Assembly (NCBI GenBank): GCA_015698045.1
Contig: BLAL01000285.1
Coordinates: forward strand, 2,232,001-2,296,000
Reading direction: 5' to 3'
Origin: Rhizophagus clarus
Taxonomy: Eukaryota > Glomeromycota > Glomeromycetes > Glomerales > Glomeraceae
Length of the DNA stretch: 64,000 nucleotides
The notes beneath the pieces are model-generated. The model had not been told where the DNA came from. It did no database searches and was given only the letters and a program-made list of their open reading frames with translations. Shown one piece after another: positions 11,831-24,327 of this stretch; position 1 is the first letter of the stretch, and each line of letters begins with the position of its first letter. Position numbers and translations under genes: made by a program.

Positions 11831-13988
11831 ATAAAAAAATTTTTAAAAAAAAGTAGTTACTTTTGTTTGGTTTTGTTAAATATTAAAAAAAAAAATTAAT
11901 TTTGGTATTCCTACTAAATTATATATGTTTAAAAAAAATAGAATTGAAACATTAGTGAAATGTTTTGCTATAGTTGAAAATATCAGTTATTTTTATAAAA
12001 GATTATTTTTAAAAAATAAAATACATTTAAATAATTGTTAAAATAAAAAATTTTAATAAAAATAGCTTGAACAATCATTTAAAAGGAATTTTTATGTATA
12101 AAAGAAAATTATTTTAATGGTTTATAAAAGTGTTAAAGGTAAAAGAGTAGTACTATAAATCTGAGATGTGATAAACAAATAGATTGTAAAATGTTACATT
12201 ATTGGGTTTGTAATATTCAGTCATATGATGAAGTGAAATTACCTGGTAAATTATAAATTTTTTTGTATAAAAATTACCAGGTTAAATTATTTTGGTTAAA
12301 TCATCTTAAGTTAAAATTAGTCTTATACTACATATATTTTTGATTTTTTTATATATTTTTTCAAAATAATGAATTTTGTTAAAAATAATATTTAAAATTC
12401 TTTTTAATATTCTAAATAAAATTATTTAGAAGGCAAAAATACAAGTATTTTTCTAATTTAAGATTATATAAAGCATATTAAATTTTATTTAAAATATAAA
12501 AAAAATATTTTTTTTTTTATTGCTAAAATTAATTAATAATTTTAAAAATAATCAGCAAATTTATCATATAATTGTGAAATTTTTTGAAGGTAGTTTAAAT
12601 TTCACAACCTACATATAATTTATTACCCATAATTTGTTGTATATAATAGTGACATCTATTTTAATATATATTGACCTACATTTTATTTCTTTCTAGTAAA
12701 ATTAAACCAATTAACTAATTTTTTTTTATAAGTCATATAATTATAGATCAATATTTTAAATACAATGAAGAAATGCAAACATATTGGATCAAATTTACTG
12801 CTATTTTTAACTAAAAAAGAAAAAAAACAAGCATTTTTTTTCATAAATATATAATATATTATTGATTAAATTGGTCTTAATTTGGCAATATCAAAGGATT
12901 TCATATTATGGATTAAGAAAGAAGAAAAAAAAGTAGTTAGTTTTACCAGTAGCATAGTATTAATGATGAATTTGGTAGTAAAATAGTAAATGTAAAGTAG
13001 TGAAAAAGAATATATATGAGTTAGGATTTGGCTAATTACAATCACTACTTATTTCATTTAATATAACTAACCTTTTTTCATAAATATTTTATAAAACAGA
13101 ATAATATAGTAAAGATCCTTTGAATTTTTGATAATTAAACATACATTTGCTATTTGCACACATCTTTTTATTGAAATAAATGGTATTACACAAAAAATAC
13201 AAAAATTGTAGCATACATCTGAAATGATTTATTGTCAAAAGCCAACTATCACAGAATATCATGGAAATGAAGTGTTAAAAAGGTTATAGAAGTGAAATAT
13301 AAATGTTTAATCATATGATGGAAATTGTTGAGTGCCAGATGAATTGCGATTTGCTATGCAAATCAGAAATAAAATTTTACCCAAATAAGGCTTTTATGCA
13401 TTAGAAAAAATAAGTTAAGCAAATATATTATCTATTTCATGATTTATGATTTTAATGATAAGTTATACATTGTAGCTTACAATAAAAATTTATATATATA
13501 CAGATGGTTAAAGTTGTAAAAGTTTTTTTAATCTCTTTTCTTCCTTGTGTAATTTTGGTGATTCATTATCTACGATTTAACTCAGGCTAAAATCAATAAA
13601 GAAAAATCAGAGACTTTTTGGCTCGTATAGAATATTTTTCTGAGAAATATCATTGTGTAAGATGCTAAAATTATGTATTAACTTGAGTTGATTGACTATT
13701 AATTTTTTTCTTCTTTAGTGAGTATTGTTAGGTCAATATGATGGACATTCTCAATTAGTTGTAATGCTAATGCAAAAAGGTATTTGTCATAAATGTAACC
13801 TTTATAGAACAAACGTGGAATAACATGACCTAATATCAATATTGCAATAGACAAGTTAATAATGTAATAATATTAAAATTATAAATGAAAAAAATTTTTG
13901 TACCTTAACATTCTTTCAAAACAGAATAAGTATGAGCTTCATGTTTTAGCGTTTTCATCTCCTATTTTTTATATGTATCACAAGTCTT
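11831..13988. other. Gene-free A+T-rich stretch
   Basis: No credible ORF. A short palindrome (TTACCTGGTA at about 12239 and TACCAGGTTAA at about 12275) begins a segment (12262-12336) that also occurs near 42022. The rest looks like worn transposon remains with no surviving domain. Confidence 0.4.
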
Positions 13989-14973
13989 TCACGCTACAGC
14001 TTGATTATCATAATATTCAAAAAAAACTTGTCCAAAAGATCCGCCACCTATATATTCACTTATAATAGCAATTCCCTTGGGCAAACTTGCTCTCCTGCCG
14101 GTCTTTACTGAACTTTGCTTCCTCTTCCTCTTTTTCGAATAATTAGCACCATTATCATCACTAGAATCATCATTAGAAGATTTTGAGTAATTAGGGTCAT
14201 TAGGATCATCATAGTCATCATGACTAGAGTTGTCGCTATCATCATCATCATTATTAGATGAATCATTGTCCTCCAATATACGTACAAGATTGATGCCAGT
14301 TGACTGATATAATAAACACATTCACGTAAAGTCAGATTGGTATCACTAGGTTGATAAACACGAGAAATATACAAGATGTTTGGATCTGTTTCTTGCCACA
14401 TAAGAAAGTATGTATCAGTATAATTTGATAAAATCCCATAATGGAGGCCATTGCACCAAATATCTGTGATAGGATCCTTTTCTTGAATTTGAAATTTTTA
14501 TCCCTAATATTACACCAGTCAGTAGATCGATAAATTTCCCAGAAATTATAATCACGTAAGTGAAGATTGTAGCGTGTTTTCATTTCCACTGGCATCTTGA
14601 GCTTTTGGTTATTAGTACGTAATACATAGTCAGTAGAGACCAAGAGTCCACTACTATTTTCATCAAAAAATACTCCTTGTAATTGTAATAATAATGTTCG
14701 AACTGGCCACAGAACATTATTTTAAAAATGAGTTGATATGTTTGCTTCAACTCTTAGAGGTTATGCATCAGCTAGAAATACGGGGAATAGTTGTTGTCCT
14801 TCTGGAGGGAGAGGTTGCATTCTGACAGCTTGATTGAACCCGGCTCATTCCCTCACATTAACTGGAAACCATAAATAAGCAGGTATTGTTGAATTTGGAT
14901 TAGGCAAGTTTTGTGAGATCCATTGGCAAGCTGAAATGACATGAGCTAGTAATTGACCTGCTGTTTCAGTCAT
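13989..14973 (-). pseudogene. Truncated kinase-linked pseudogene
   Basis: Read on the minus strand from an ATG at 14971-14973 (MTETAGQLLAHVISACQWIS). One long frame carries three in-frame stops: a TGA near 14846 and TAA codons near 14757 and 14719. The frame then shifts near 14450. Recognisable later parts are VEMKTRYNLHLRDYNFW, a YILYISRVYQP-like segment (14340-14400), an Asp/Asn/Ser-rich linker (14140-14290) and a nuclear-localisation-like SKKRKRKQ. It ends EYIGGGSFGQVFFEYYDNQAVA-stop, a protein-kinase glycine loop (GxGSFGQV type) cut just before the expected catalytic lysine. It resembles the multigene kinase-coupled families abundant in AM fungi (some described as Crinkler-like), but that name is from memory and not certain. 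Confidence 0.6.
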
Positions 14974-15264
14974 GATAAAAGATCATTAGAAGAGCAAGGG
15001 GGAAAAACTATCCCTCTTTTATGAAAAAATAATGTATTGTCATTATAATATAAATAACTAAATTTTGAATCAGTTTTATTTTGATGAGATTTGGATAAAA
15101 TCATGTTGTCATTATACAATAGCCTGTGCGATAGAAAAATATCTAAGCCAGTAAAGCCACCTTAATAATTGACATCCTGATGGTGACTTTAATATGAATG
15201 TGTGATGTGTGTCTGGAAGATTTTATGAATAAAATTATAGTCAAAAAAAATAATATATTCAAGT

Positions 15265-15709
15265 TTATTCAATGAGACGCAATTCATGAAGATGCTCAGG
15301 AATAACTATATAAGGGTTTTCATAATACCAAACATATCTTATTCACAAAGTTCTTTTTTGAGCTGATTACGCATTAACTGCTTTTCAAATTCTTCTGAAT
15401 CTTTTTGTAAAAGTATTTTACGTATTATTTATGCTGTTTGCCTTGTACCTCTATAGCAAATCCATACTGTGGATAGTAGATGTCGAGTTCTAGCCCTTGA
15501 GAATGTTTAGATGTTTTAAGAAATCTGGTTGGCAGATACCAGAAAGTGGGCTAAGAATTATAACAATTAAGGTTTGCATACTATGAATGTCCTATAGCAA
15601 ATTTCCAAAGCATTGGAGCCTTATTATTGGCATATTTTTCAGAAAGATATTCACCGTCTCTATTATGTGCAATTTCTTTAGCAATATCATCAGGAAATTT
15701 TATAGTGCG
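15265..15709 (-). pseudogene. C-terminal remnant of a nuclease-like gene
   Basis: On the minus strand the segments read KFPDDIAKEIAHNRDGEYLSE, NNKAPMLWKFAIGH, then LELDIYYPQYGFAIEVQGKQH, a frameshifted EFEKQLMRNQLKKELCE, and YVWYYENPYIVIPEHLHELR-LIE-stop. The D..YYP...AIEVQG.QH pattern resembles the restriction-endonuclease-like core (D...ExQ) of a repetitive Rhizophagus gene family that has LWKC..GH zinc-ribbon repeats upstream. Stops and frameshifts show it is dead. The composite element starts exactly at its N-terminal edge. Confidence 0.55.
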
Positions 15710-15714
15710 AAAAG

Positions 15715-16100
15715 TTGCGCAAGATTACGCATCGTAATATTTCGTAAGTTTCCAGACCTGCTGCAAGTTTGTGGAAGAGTAATATTTCGTAACTTTTTAA
15801 AATATTTCGAAATATTATGATATGCAAAGTTTCGTAATTTTACGGTTCGTAATATTCCGTAATTTTACGCATTCGCAATATTTCGTAATTTTACATAATA
15901 TTTTGTAAGTTTCCAGACCTGCCGCAAGTTTGTGTAAGCGTAATATTTTGTAACTTTTTAAAATATTTTGAAATATTACGATATGCAAAGTTTCGTAATT
16001 TTACGGTTTGTAATATTGTGTAATTTTATTGCGTAATATTTCGCAACTTTTTAAAATATTTTGACGATTTGTAATTTTACATAAATATTTTGTAATGTTT
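15715..16100. repeat. Left subterminal palindromic repeats
   Basis: Repeats built on CGTAATATTTCG, CGTAATTTTACG and TTTCCAGACCTG recur about twice in a unit near 190 bp (15739-15900 and 15900-16080), rich in self-complementary TTCGAAATATT. They mirror the right-end array at 24.7-25.3 kb, as expected of transposase-binding subterminal repeats. Confidence 0.6.
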
Positions 16101-16329
16101 CAAAATTCATTTTTGTACTATAAGTTTATATAATGTATATTTTATTAGATATAATATAAATTAAATTATAAAAATTACAAGTATTTATTACTATATACAG
16201 AATATATAAAAGTAAAAAAAGAAAGAGTAACGATACAATTAGATGTAAAAAGAAGAGAAACAGCTATAGTAACATTGGTATTAGATATAAAGATAAAAGA
16301 AATATTGTTAGTATTGTTAGTATTAAGGT

Positions 16330-16945
16330 AAAAAGAGTTAAAGAAACAGTAAAAGGAGTAAAAGAAACATGGATATTATCGTTAGTATTAAAGTACAAGT
16401 AAAAAGGAATAAAGGAAACGTAGATAGTATTGTTAGTATTATGATATAAAGTAACAAAGAGATAAAAAAAAACGCGTTAATATTAAAATAATTAGTATTA
16501 ATAAATAAATATTTCTATACCTGCAAAGTAATTGAACAAAAGAATAAAGAAATAAAGAGAAAGGAAAAAAAAACATGTTGTTAGTATTGTTAGTATCGTT
16601 AGTATTAAAGTACAAGTAAAAAGGAATAAAGGAAACATGGATATTATTGTTAGTATTACGATACAAAGTAACAAAGAGGTAAAAAAAACATGTTAATATT
16701 AAAATAATTAGTATTAATAAATAAATATTTCTATACCTGCAAAGAGAATAAAGAAATAAAGAGAAAGGAAAAAATAAACATGTTGTTAGTATTGTTAGTA
16801 TCGTTAGTATTAAAGTACAAGTAGAAAGGAATAAAGGAAACATGGATATTATTGTTAGTATTACGATACAAAGTAACAAAGAGGTAAAAAAAAACAAAAA
16901 TAATTAGTATTAATAAACAAATATTTCTATACCTGCAAAGCAATA
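16330..16945. repeat. Tandem repeat, about 200-bp unit, three copies
   Basis: The unit contains TTGTTAGTATTGTTAGTA, GTAAAAAGGAATAAAGGAAA, AAAATAATTAGTATTAATAA and CTATACCTGCAAAG. The last motif starts at 16515, 16731 and 16928, giving periods of 216 and 197 bp. Long frames read from the other strand here are leucine/phenylalanine-rich by-products of the repeat. Confidence 0.7.
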
Positions 16946-17171
16946 AATTATGAAATATATGTAAATATATTGTATATAATTAAAGAAATAATAGAAAGAA
17001 GAGACAAAAAAATTAAAAATATTGAACAAAAGAATAAAGAAATAAGAGACAAAAATAAATAAGACAAAAAACACGTGCATGATTAAATGATTAAATCACA
17101 TGCAAATATCAACCTAATTTTGATTGGCCAGAAAATACGATATCGTAAAATTACGGAAATCCGCATTTTAA

Positions 17172-17402
17172 AAAATCATGTACATCGTTACAGAAATTGT
17201 ATATGCACAATTACTAAATATCATCCCCTCGTGATAAATTAAAAATTATCAACACAAATTCAACACAAATTCAACAAATTTAACGAAATTTGGCCAAAAT
17301 TAACAAATTTTTTACCAGAATTATCAACACAAATTGAACACAAATTGAACACAAATTTCAGCTACGATTTATTTATGTCACACCCGTATTGTTAAGAATT
17401 AA
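17172..17402 (+). repeat. Inner inverted repeat, left copy
   Basis: This segment is the reverse complement of 23118-23350 with few differences. Shared landmarks are GTACATCG, CAATTACTAAATATCATC, repeated CAACACAAATT units, GAAATTTGGCCAAAATTAA and ATTTATGTCACACCCG. It brackets the accessory gene and the transposase. Confidence 0.75.
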
Positions 17403-17480
17403 TAACCATTTTATTTATTAAAACTATATTATTATGGTAAAAAAAATGCTATTACGTGTGATATATATAAAAAATAATAT

Positions 17481-18878
17481 TTATTTCCTATGCAACCCAT
17501 AATTCTCTAATAAACTATTTACATACTGACCTTCCTCCTCCGTGTTATAAGAGTCACTAGAAAGTATATCATCATCAGCTATGCTATCGTTAGCCGCACC
17601 ATTGTTGGCCGCACTATCGTTAGTCGCACTATCATTAGGCCTACCATCGTTAGTCATACCATCATCAGCTGCACCTGCTCCATCGTCAGCTGCTCCATCA
17701 CCACCATTATCTACATCATTACCATCATGAGAATCGTCGTCCAAATGTGTAAATTTATCCCTATTTTCCAACTTTTGCTAAAAATAAATAAATAAATAAA
17801 TAAACTGTAATTCAAATAATTCACATTTTGCAAATTGTAAATTAAAAACTTACTAAGTTGTTGATTATCTTCGACTTCATTATACTTTCGCTCATTTGAA
17901 TGTTTTGATTATTAGGATTTAAGTACGATTCACATATGCTAATCGCATAAGCTATTTGGGTTTTTGAGGGATTTTTATTTTCTTTTCGCAACTTATCAAT
18001 TATCAGCGATATATATGTCGTAGGTTGCCCATCTTTAACCTTTTTAAATAGGTTGTTGTAACATCTTTTCACCTCCGGCTTACTCTTCCATTCCTGAATC
18101 TTTGACGGACTAACCTGAGTGTTAATAGACGGTAATTTATGCCCAGTCGCTTCAAAAACAGAATACATAACATCTTTGACTCTAGACGTGAACGTCCCTC
18201 GTATGCTTCTATGTTATTGTACTAACTATTAAAAAAAAATATTAGTATGAAATTTAATAAAATTCATAATTGCTTTAACTTACAGTCGGGGCAATTTTTT
18301 TTTCGAAAAAAATAATCCAGATTTTTTTTGAACTGGCGTATAAATTCCGGGTTTTCATCTTTTAAATATTTTTCGGTAGCGAGTCTGTACTCGTTTTGCG
18401 AAGGATAAATAAAATTTTCAAATAAAATTTTCGACACCTTCTTAACGAACTCCTAATCAAACGAGGTTAGCATTTCAGGTTTACATTAAATAATATTCAT
18501 CTTTATTACCTTTATATACTCCAGATCTATTGTATTATTATTTTTGTTATCATCGTTGAGCTTTTTTTCTATGCCCGAGAGACGGGTTTTGAGATTTTTT
18601 TGTCCGGTGATAAGAACTTCAAGCTTAGAAATTATCTGCGAATTGGTTCTTAATAGTTTCTCTATTGATTTTTTATTAACTTTAACAATAAAATATAATT
18701 TACTATATATTATATAATTTCTTATAAAAAATATGATACATATCATGTCATATATACCTTCAACGTTATCGTCTGATAATCTTATTCGTTTCTCGGCTTC
18801 ACTACTCTTCTCAGTATTACGTCTTGAGATTCTTTCATTATCATCAATATTTCATTTTTCACCACGTTTTGTAGCCAT
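17481..18878 (-). CDS. Transposon accessory protein: coiled coil plus Asp-rich tail (unknown function)
   Basis: Not recognised. Exons on the minus strand: 18758-18878 (MATKRGEK, then an in-frame TGA at 18852-18854, then a charged, K/R-rich stretch); about 18518-18680 (coiled coil SQIISKLEVLITGQKNLKTR); about 18288-18455 (KKVSKILFENFIYPSQNEYR, FIRQFKKNLDYFFRKK); 17857 to about 18215 (VKDVMYSVFEATGHKLPSIN, CYNNLFKKVKDGQPTTYISL); and 17481-17775 (Asp/Ala/Asn-rich short repeats ending NSLLENYGLHRK). Donors and acceptors are good, but the 18288/18215 junction does not keep frame and there is an early stop, so this copy is probably damaged. It is head-to-head with the transposase, inside the inner inverted repeats, so it may be a second transposition protein. 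Confidence 0.5.
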
Positions 18879-18889
18879 CGGGATAATAT

Positions 18890-19080
18890 GTGAGGGAGGA
18901 GATATGAACTAAACTCGAAAAGGAGAAAAAGATATTACTAGAAATTTGAAGAGGAACTAGAAATACGAAAGGAGAAAAATATGAAAAAAAGGGGAAAGAC
19001 ATGAACCAGAAATTTGAAAATGAGGAACTAAAAATACGAAAAAGGGGAAATACATGAACCAGATGTTCAGAAAAAGAAGG
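18890..19080. repeat. Short purine-rich tandem repeat
   Basis: Three imperfect units of about 60-70 bp built from GAAATTTGAA, GAGGAACTA, AATACGAAA and GGGGAAA..CATGAACCAGA. Frames read through it from the other strand are not protein-like. Confidence 0.5.
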
Positions 19081-19568
19081 CAAGCTGTCATAACGTCATT
19101 TCTGCCATTCTATACTAAAAAAGAAAAAAAACTTGCGAAATATTGCGAAAAATGGATAAACTAATGCGAAATATTACGAAAAATGAATGAACTAATGCAA
19201 AAATTTTGCATCGTGATATTACGAAAAAAAAATTGTAACACTTTCATGAGAGAATTTTTAAAAAAACTCTCGTAAAAGCATATAGTATAATCAAAGTATT
19301 AATCAACACCCATTTATAAAAAAATAAGATGTTACACATGTTGGGGCTTTGTATGCATGGCAAAAAAAAAGTTGCAGCCAGTGAACTCATTTGGCTAATC
19401 AGATTGATAGTGATCTTGAACGCTTATAACTGATTATCGCATAAATTTATGGCTGATCATCCGTCCATTATTGTAAAATGTGTTAAGCCAATAAATTTGC
19501 GGCTGATTATCAGATGATTAGCCGATTGAATAAGCTGTATTAGCCATCCAGATTCTTACAGCCTGTTA

Positions 19569-19786
19569 CAGCAAATTCAAAATATGCGAAACATTCAGCA
19601 CTTTTGCTGTCAGGTTCGCGGGTTGACAGGTTGCCGGCAAGTTGAAATAGTAAACAAAATAATAAACAATATTTATATGTTACATCATAGACTTGTTACA
19701 TTTATTTTTAGATTTGCCAGCCCACAAACTCAGCAAGTTCCTGGCAGCAAAATTGCTGAGTATTTCGCATATTTTAAATTTTGCTA
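19569..19786. mobile_element. 218-bp MITE with TA target duplication
   Basis: The ends are about 45-bp imperfect inverted repeats: CAGCAAATTC..AAATATGCGAAA..TTCAGCA..TTTTGCTG..CAGG on the left, its complement on the right ending TTTTGCTA. Each end abuts TA (19567-19568 and 19787-19788), as in Tc1/mariner-type insertions. A direct repeat (ATTAGCCA-CCAGATTCTTACAGCC) lies outside it at about 19539 and 19820. Confidence 0.6.
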
Positions 19787-20027
19787 TAATGCGTAAATTT
19801 GTGAATGATTCCGCGATATTAGCCACCAGATTCTTACAGCCAGTTCCATTCATTAATGCGTAAATTTGCGTAGTCGTATCTATTCAAATAACTCAATCAA
19901 TTGTAATCCATTCAATTAATTTATAAATTTTTACAATGAAATATAATTTTATTAGCACACAAAATCTCATATAAATTGAATAATGAATTGATACTTTTCA
20001 TCAAATTTGACATGTTAATTTAGCAAC

Positions 20028-23015
20028 ATGAGTTTCAAATGCCTCCTTTGTATGCGAATATTCAGTCAACGCTTTGCATATACTCAACACGCCCAAAAAT
20101 GCTTAAAAAATGTAGAAGTAGAAGTAGAAGAAGATGATGATAATAATGATAGTGAAAAATATAGCAGTGAAATGGATACAAGAAGTAATCTAAGTAGTGA
20201 ATATGAAAATGATAAAGTTGAAGTAATTATGTTATTTCAGATTATTCTTTTTAAAGCTCTCAAGAAAAAGCTCAAATTATACTAACTCATTTGGTTTATA
20301 ATTTTAGGTGGATGATGATAATGATGTACAAAATATGTCATTTGACAGTATTGGAAGTGCAATATCAGAGATGAGCCTTGAAGATAGTAACTTTGAAAAT
20401 ATATTAGATTCATCTGAAGAGCCTGAAATTTTTGAAGAACCCAAAAATCTCAATACCAAAACTTGCACAGAATTTCCTAATGATGCTTATAAAGATCTAA
20501 TATTATTAGTAACGAAATATAAAATAAACAATAAAGGTGGTAATGAAATAATACGTTTTTTTAATAAACATTCAAATCTTACAGAATCACCATTACCAAA
20601 AAATATCGAACAGGGACGAGCATTTATGAATAATATGAAGTTTTCTAATTTAGAATTTAGTAAAGTTCTAATAACAAAACATGAGGATAAAGATTATTTT
20701 CTTTATTATCAAAACTTAATACAGTGCATCAAAATATCTTAACTGTTCCTGACATAACACAAAATTTTGCGCTATCTTACGAAAACTATGAGGTAAATAG
20801 TAAATATTAGTTAATTCAATAATCTAAATAATATTTATTTTAATTTATTTATATTATTTTATAGTATAATAGAGAAAGTATTTACAGTGAACAAAACACT
20901 GGAAAATGGTGGAAAACTACGCAAGAATCCTTACCTACTGGTTCCAAATTATTATCAATTATTTTATATTCAGATGCAACAACTACAGATACATTAGGAA
21001 AAAGTCAATTGCATCCAATATATATTACATTAGGTAATATCCCAATATGGCGTCGTAATAAACAGGATGCAAAGCAACTTTTGGGATATTTACCAATTTT
21101 AGAAGCTGCAAATAAAGATCTGGTTCGTGATACCTTTCATAAATCTTTACGTCATTTACTAGAACCAATTATTTTATTAAAAGATGGTATAGACCTTTTT
21201 ATAAATAATGAAAATACCTGGTTTTATCCTAGAGTTTCAACTATTATTGCAGATTGGCCGGAGGCTGCAAGTTTTTGTTTAGTTTATAAATCCTTCAATT
21301 CAAACCTTTCATGTCACTCCTGTTTAGTTAAAAGGGAAAATCTTGCAAATATAGACTTATCGGTTAACGATGTAATACTAAGAACTCATGATGAAATGCG
21401 TAAACCTTTTGAAAATGATACACAAAGACCTGTTTGCATAGAATCTGTACATAATTTTTTTGGGATTTACCGTAAGTATGCAAAAGTAGAAATAATTATA
21501 ATAACATATATATATATTAATTATAAATATTTATATTATCAAGGAATATAAATATTTACTTAGCTACCGTTCCTGACAGAATGCATCATTTAGATTTAAG
21601 ATTATTTCGTTATCAAATTATCTTCACGTGCGATATCTTAAAATCGCAACATGTTAATGGTAATAAATTAGTTGAAGAAGTAGATCGCTGTCTAGCAGCA
21701 ATTCCACGTTTTCCCAGCATTAAAATTTTTTTCAATGGACTGCAGTCAATTGCAAGATTAACTGCTAGTGAATATCGAAGTTTGATGAAAGTCATGATAT
21801 TTGTTATTGATAATTTATATGATGAAAATAATAACGAAGTAGATAATTTTGTAAATAATGATGATCTTACGAAATTGTATGAATATTGGAATGAAATGTA
21901 TATTTTAAGTAGATATGAAGAATTTAGTGAAAGTGACTTGGAGAAATTTAATGTATGTATTAAAATTTTAGTAAAATTGAAAATTTAAATTAAATAAATT
22001 AAATTAACATTTAAATTTTAGGATGCAATACATAGATGGGCCCGGATGTTTGTCAAGGCTTTTAAATTTGTTTCTCCTTCCAATTTGAAGTTACCTAAAT
22101 TGCATTCATGGGTTTATCATATTATTAACTCAATACGATCTTATGGCGCAATAAATGGCTATACTACAGAAACTTACGAAAGTTTTCACAAATATTTCGT
22201 TAAAATACCCTATCGAATTAGCAATAAAAAAGATGTCGAACCTCAGCTTTTACGAACTGTAAGTATTTAAAAATTTTATTTATTGTATATATTTATTATA
22301 TAACTTAAGATGGAAATTAAATTAATAGATAAAACGTCAAGCAATATCTATTAGAATGTCTCAACATTCAGTGAATCCGGCAAAAACACCTCGCACTTGT
22401 AAATTTTCTGCAAGACTCTTTGAATTCTCTTTACAAGATGCAAATACATTTTTTAATGAAAAAAAAGATTCCGTAGACAATAAAATGCAGACTGGTTTTG
22501 CTAGATTTATAAGTTATCTGGATTCATATCTAGATTTACTTGATGATTTCACAATTATTAGTGAAACCTGAATAAACATATACGGATCAGTAACACTGGA
22601 AAATGGTGCCATAATACGTGCCACAAACAGGTATCATAATAAAGTATGGTTTAGCAACATAGCTATTTCAATGGATTCTGAAGAATCAAATGATTATATA
22701 TCAGACAAAGGACTTTGTTATGGACAGGTATTTTTCCAATTTATGTAATAATTTATTATAAAAGTATTAATAAATATTTATTATTTATAGGCCTTATTGT
22801 TAGCAGAAGTATTAACAGACCCACCGCTAAATCTCGCATTAATTCAATGGTACGATTTTAAATCTAAAAGGAACCCATATTTATATGGATGTCTTCACTT
22901 AAAATTGATAGAATTATATAACTTTGTAGCTATAGAGTCTATACATGGTGTCGTTAACATAGTACCCCAATTTGATAAACAAAATGAATATTTCGTAAAT
23001 AAATATATTTTTTAG
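20028..23015 (+). pseudogene. Plavaka-type (CACTA-related) transposase, damaged
   Basis: Exons by GT..AG fit: 20028-20222, 20308-20792, 20875-21471, 21564-21952, 22022-22258, 22329-22727, 22791-23015. The N-terminus is a C2H2 finger (CLLCMRIFSQRFAYTQHAQKC), then an acidic region. Plavaka-family landmarks follow: SDATTTDTLGKSQLHPIYI, TLGNIPIWRRNKQDAKQLLG, VPDRMHHLDLRLFRYQI, IPRFPSIKIFFNGLQSI, KLPKLHSWVYHIINSIR, YGAINGYTTETYESFHKY and YRISNKKDVEPQLLR. These include likely acidic catalytic residues of the RNase H-like fold. Damage is a one-base frameshift near 20720 and a TGA at 22569-22571, with reading continuing after both. The copy is therefore young but probably inactive. Plavaka elements are known as a fungal DNA transposon group. 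Confidence 0.8.
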
Positions 23016-23117
23016 TCACTTGATATAGGAGTTTTGATTTATTTTAATAAAATTATATCCTTAAAAGAATTTATGGTCACGTTTTGCATATCATAAATAA
23101 AATGCAGATTTATTTAT

Positions 23118-23350
23118 TTAATTATTAACAACGCGGGTGTGACATAAATAAATCGTGACTGAAATTTGTGTTCAATTTGTGTTGATAATTCTGGTAAAAA
23201 ATTATTAATTTTGGCCAAATTTCGTTAAATTTGTTAAATTTGTGTTGAATTTGTGTTGAATTTGTGTTGCGTAATTTTTTATTTATCACAAGGAGATGAT
23301 ATTTAGTAATTGTATGTACGATGTACAAGATTTTTTTTATGATTTTTTTA
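23118..23350 (-). repeat. Inner inverted repeat, right copy
   Basis: Reverse-complement partner of 17172-17402. It lies 102 bp downstream of the transposase stop and carries AACGCGGGTGTGACATAAAT at its inner edge. Confidence 0.75.
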
Positions 23351-23703
23351 AGAAATGTACGCAAAATATTTAATTATTTTTAATTAAATTGATTAAAAAA
23401 AATTAATTTTTTTAAGAAATGTATGCGAAATATTTAAAATTCAATAGAATGTGCTAATAATAAATTGTTTTATTTTTAAATATGATATATTGATATTTAT
23501 ATTTAAAACAATTAAACATGTACATGATTTAATTAATATGTTTAATGATGAAAAGTGTAATAAATTAAATTTAATTGAAACGAGAAATAAAATCAAACCA
23601 AAGAGGTGTTGTTCAAATTTTATTTAAAGTGACATTTTACAACTTTCTTTCAAATTTTTACTCATCCCAAAATCAAATTATAAAAATCAAATCTAAACTA
23701 ATA

Positions 23704-24327
23704 ATGCCTCGTCACACACGTTCACGTCGTTCCCACTATAACGTCCATTGGAACTGGGCTATGATGAACGAACTTGTTGACATACGCCGAGACAGAAACT
23801 GCACCTACCACAATATTAATGGTAGAAGCCGCTATGATTTTTGGAACTCTGTTGCCAATAGGTTCATATGACTAATATCTATAATTTCTTTAAGAAAGAA
23901 TTTAAATTCAAATTAACCAATCTATTTAATTGAATCAGAATAAATAGAATATTTCGAACGAGGGTTTCTGGGCAACAGTGCAGCCAAAAGTGGAGGAACC
24001 TCATCAGGGATTACCATGTAAGTAAATAAATAAAATTACATTCATATAAATTAAATGTATTTATCGAATATTCAACTGATTTTGATATTTAGAACTATGT
24101 CCTTTATCGTAATGGTAACCCTGAGCGGCGGCTGTGGACGCGTACCGGCCAAAGATATTATCGTGAATTTAGAACGAGATTTTGGGAGAGGCCAGGTAAT
24201 TATACTATAATAAAATTTATAATTAATATTTACGTTCATGTTTTAAATTTGATAAATTTGATCAATTTTAGTCATGCGTGACGATCGTAGGAGAAGGAGA
24301 AACTTACCTACGTATTATAGAAGATAA
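23704..24327 (+). CDS. Small Myb/SANT-like (trihelix-type) DNA-binding protein
   Basis: Four exons (23704-23861, 23948-24017, 24093-24195, 24272-24327) give 387 nt, 128 aa, with no stops. The start MPRHTRSRRSHYNVHWNWAM leads into a Trp-spaced three-helix pattern: WNWAMMNELVDIRRD, YDFWNSVANRI and CSQKWRNLIRDYHNYV. A YYREFRTRFWERP segment and an Arg-rich tail (DDRRRRRNLPTYYRR) follow. This fits Myb/SANT-like DNA-binding domains. It sits between the transposase unit and the right subterminal repeat array inside the composite element, so it may bind those repeats or be a captured regulator. Its intactness beside a damaged transposase is notable. A palindrome (CTATTTTATAAAATAG, about 24455-24470) follows in the 3' region. 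Confidence 0.68.

Noticed and set aside
16439-16943. 152- and 70-codon minus frames (repeated YRNTNNNIHVSFIPFY)
   Set aside because: Translation of the roughly 200-bp tandem repeat; repeats rather than a protein family.
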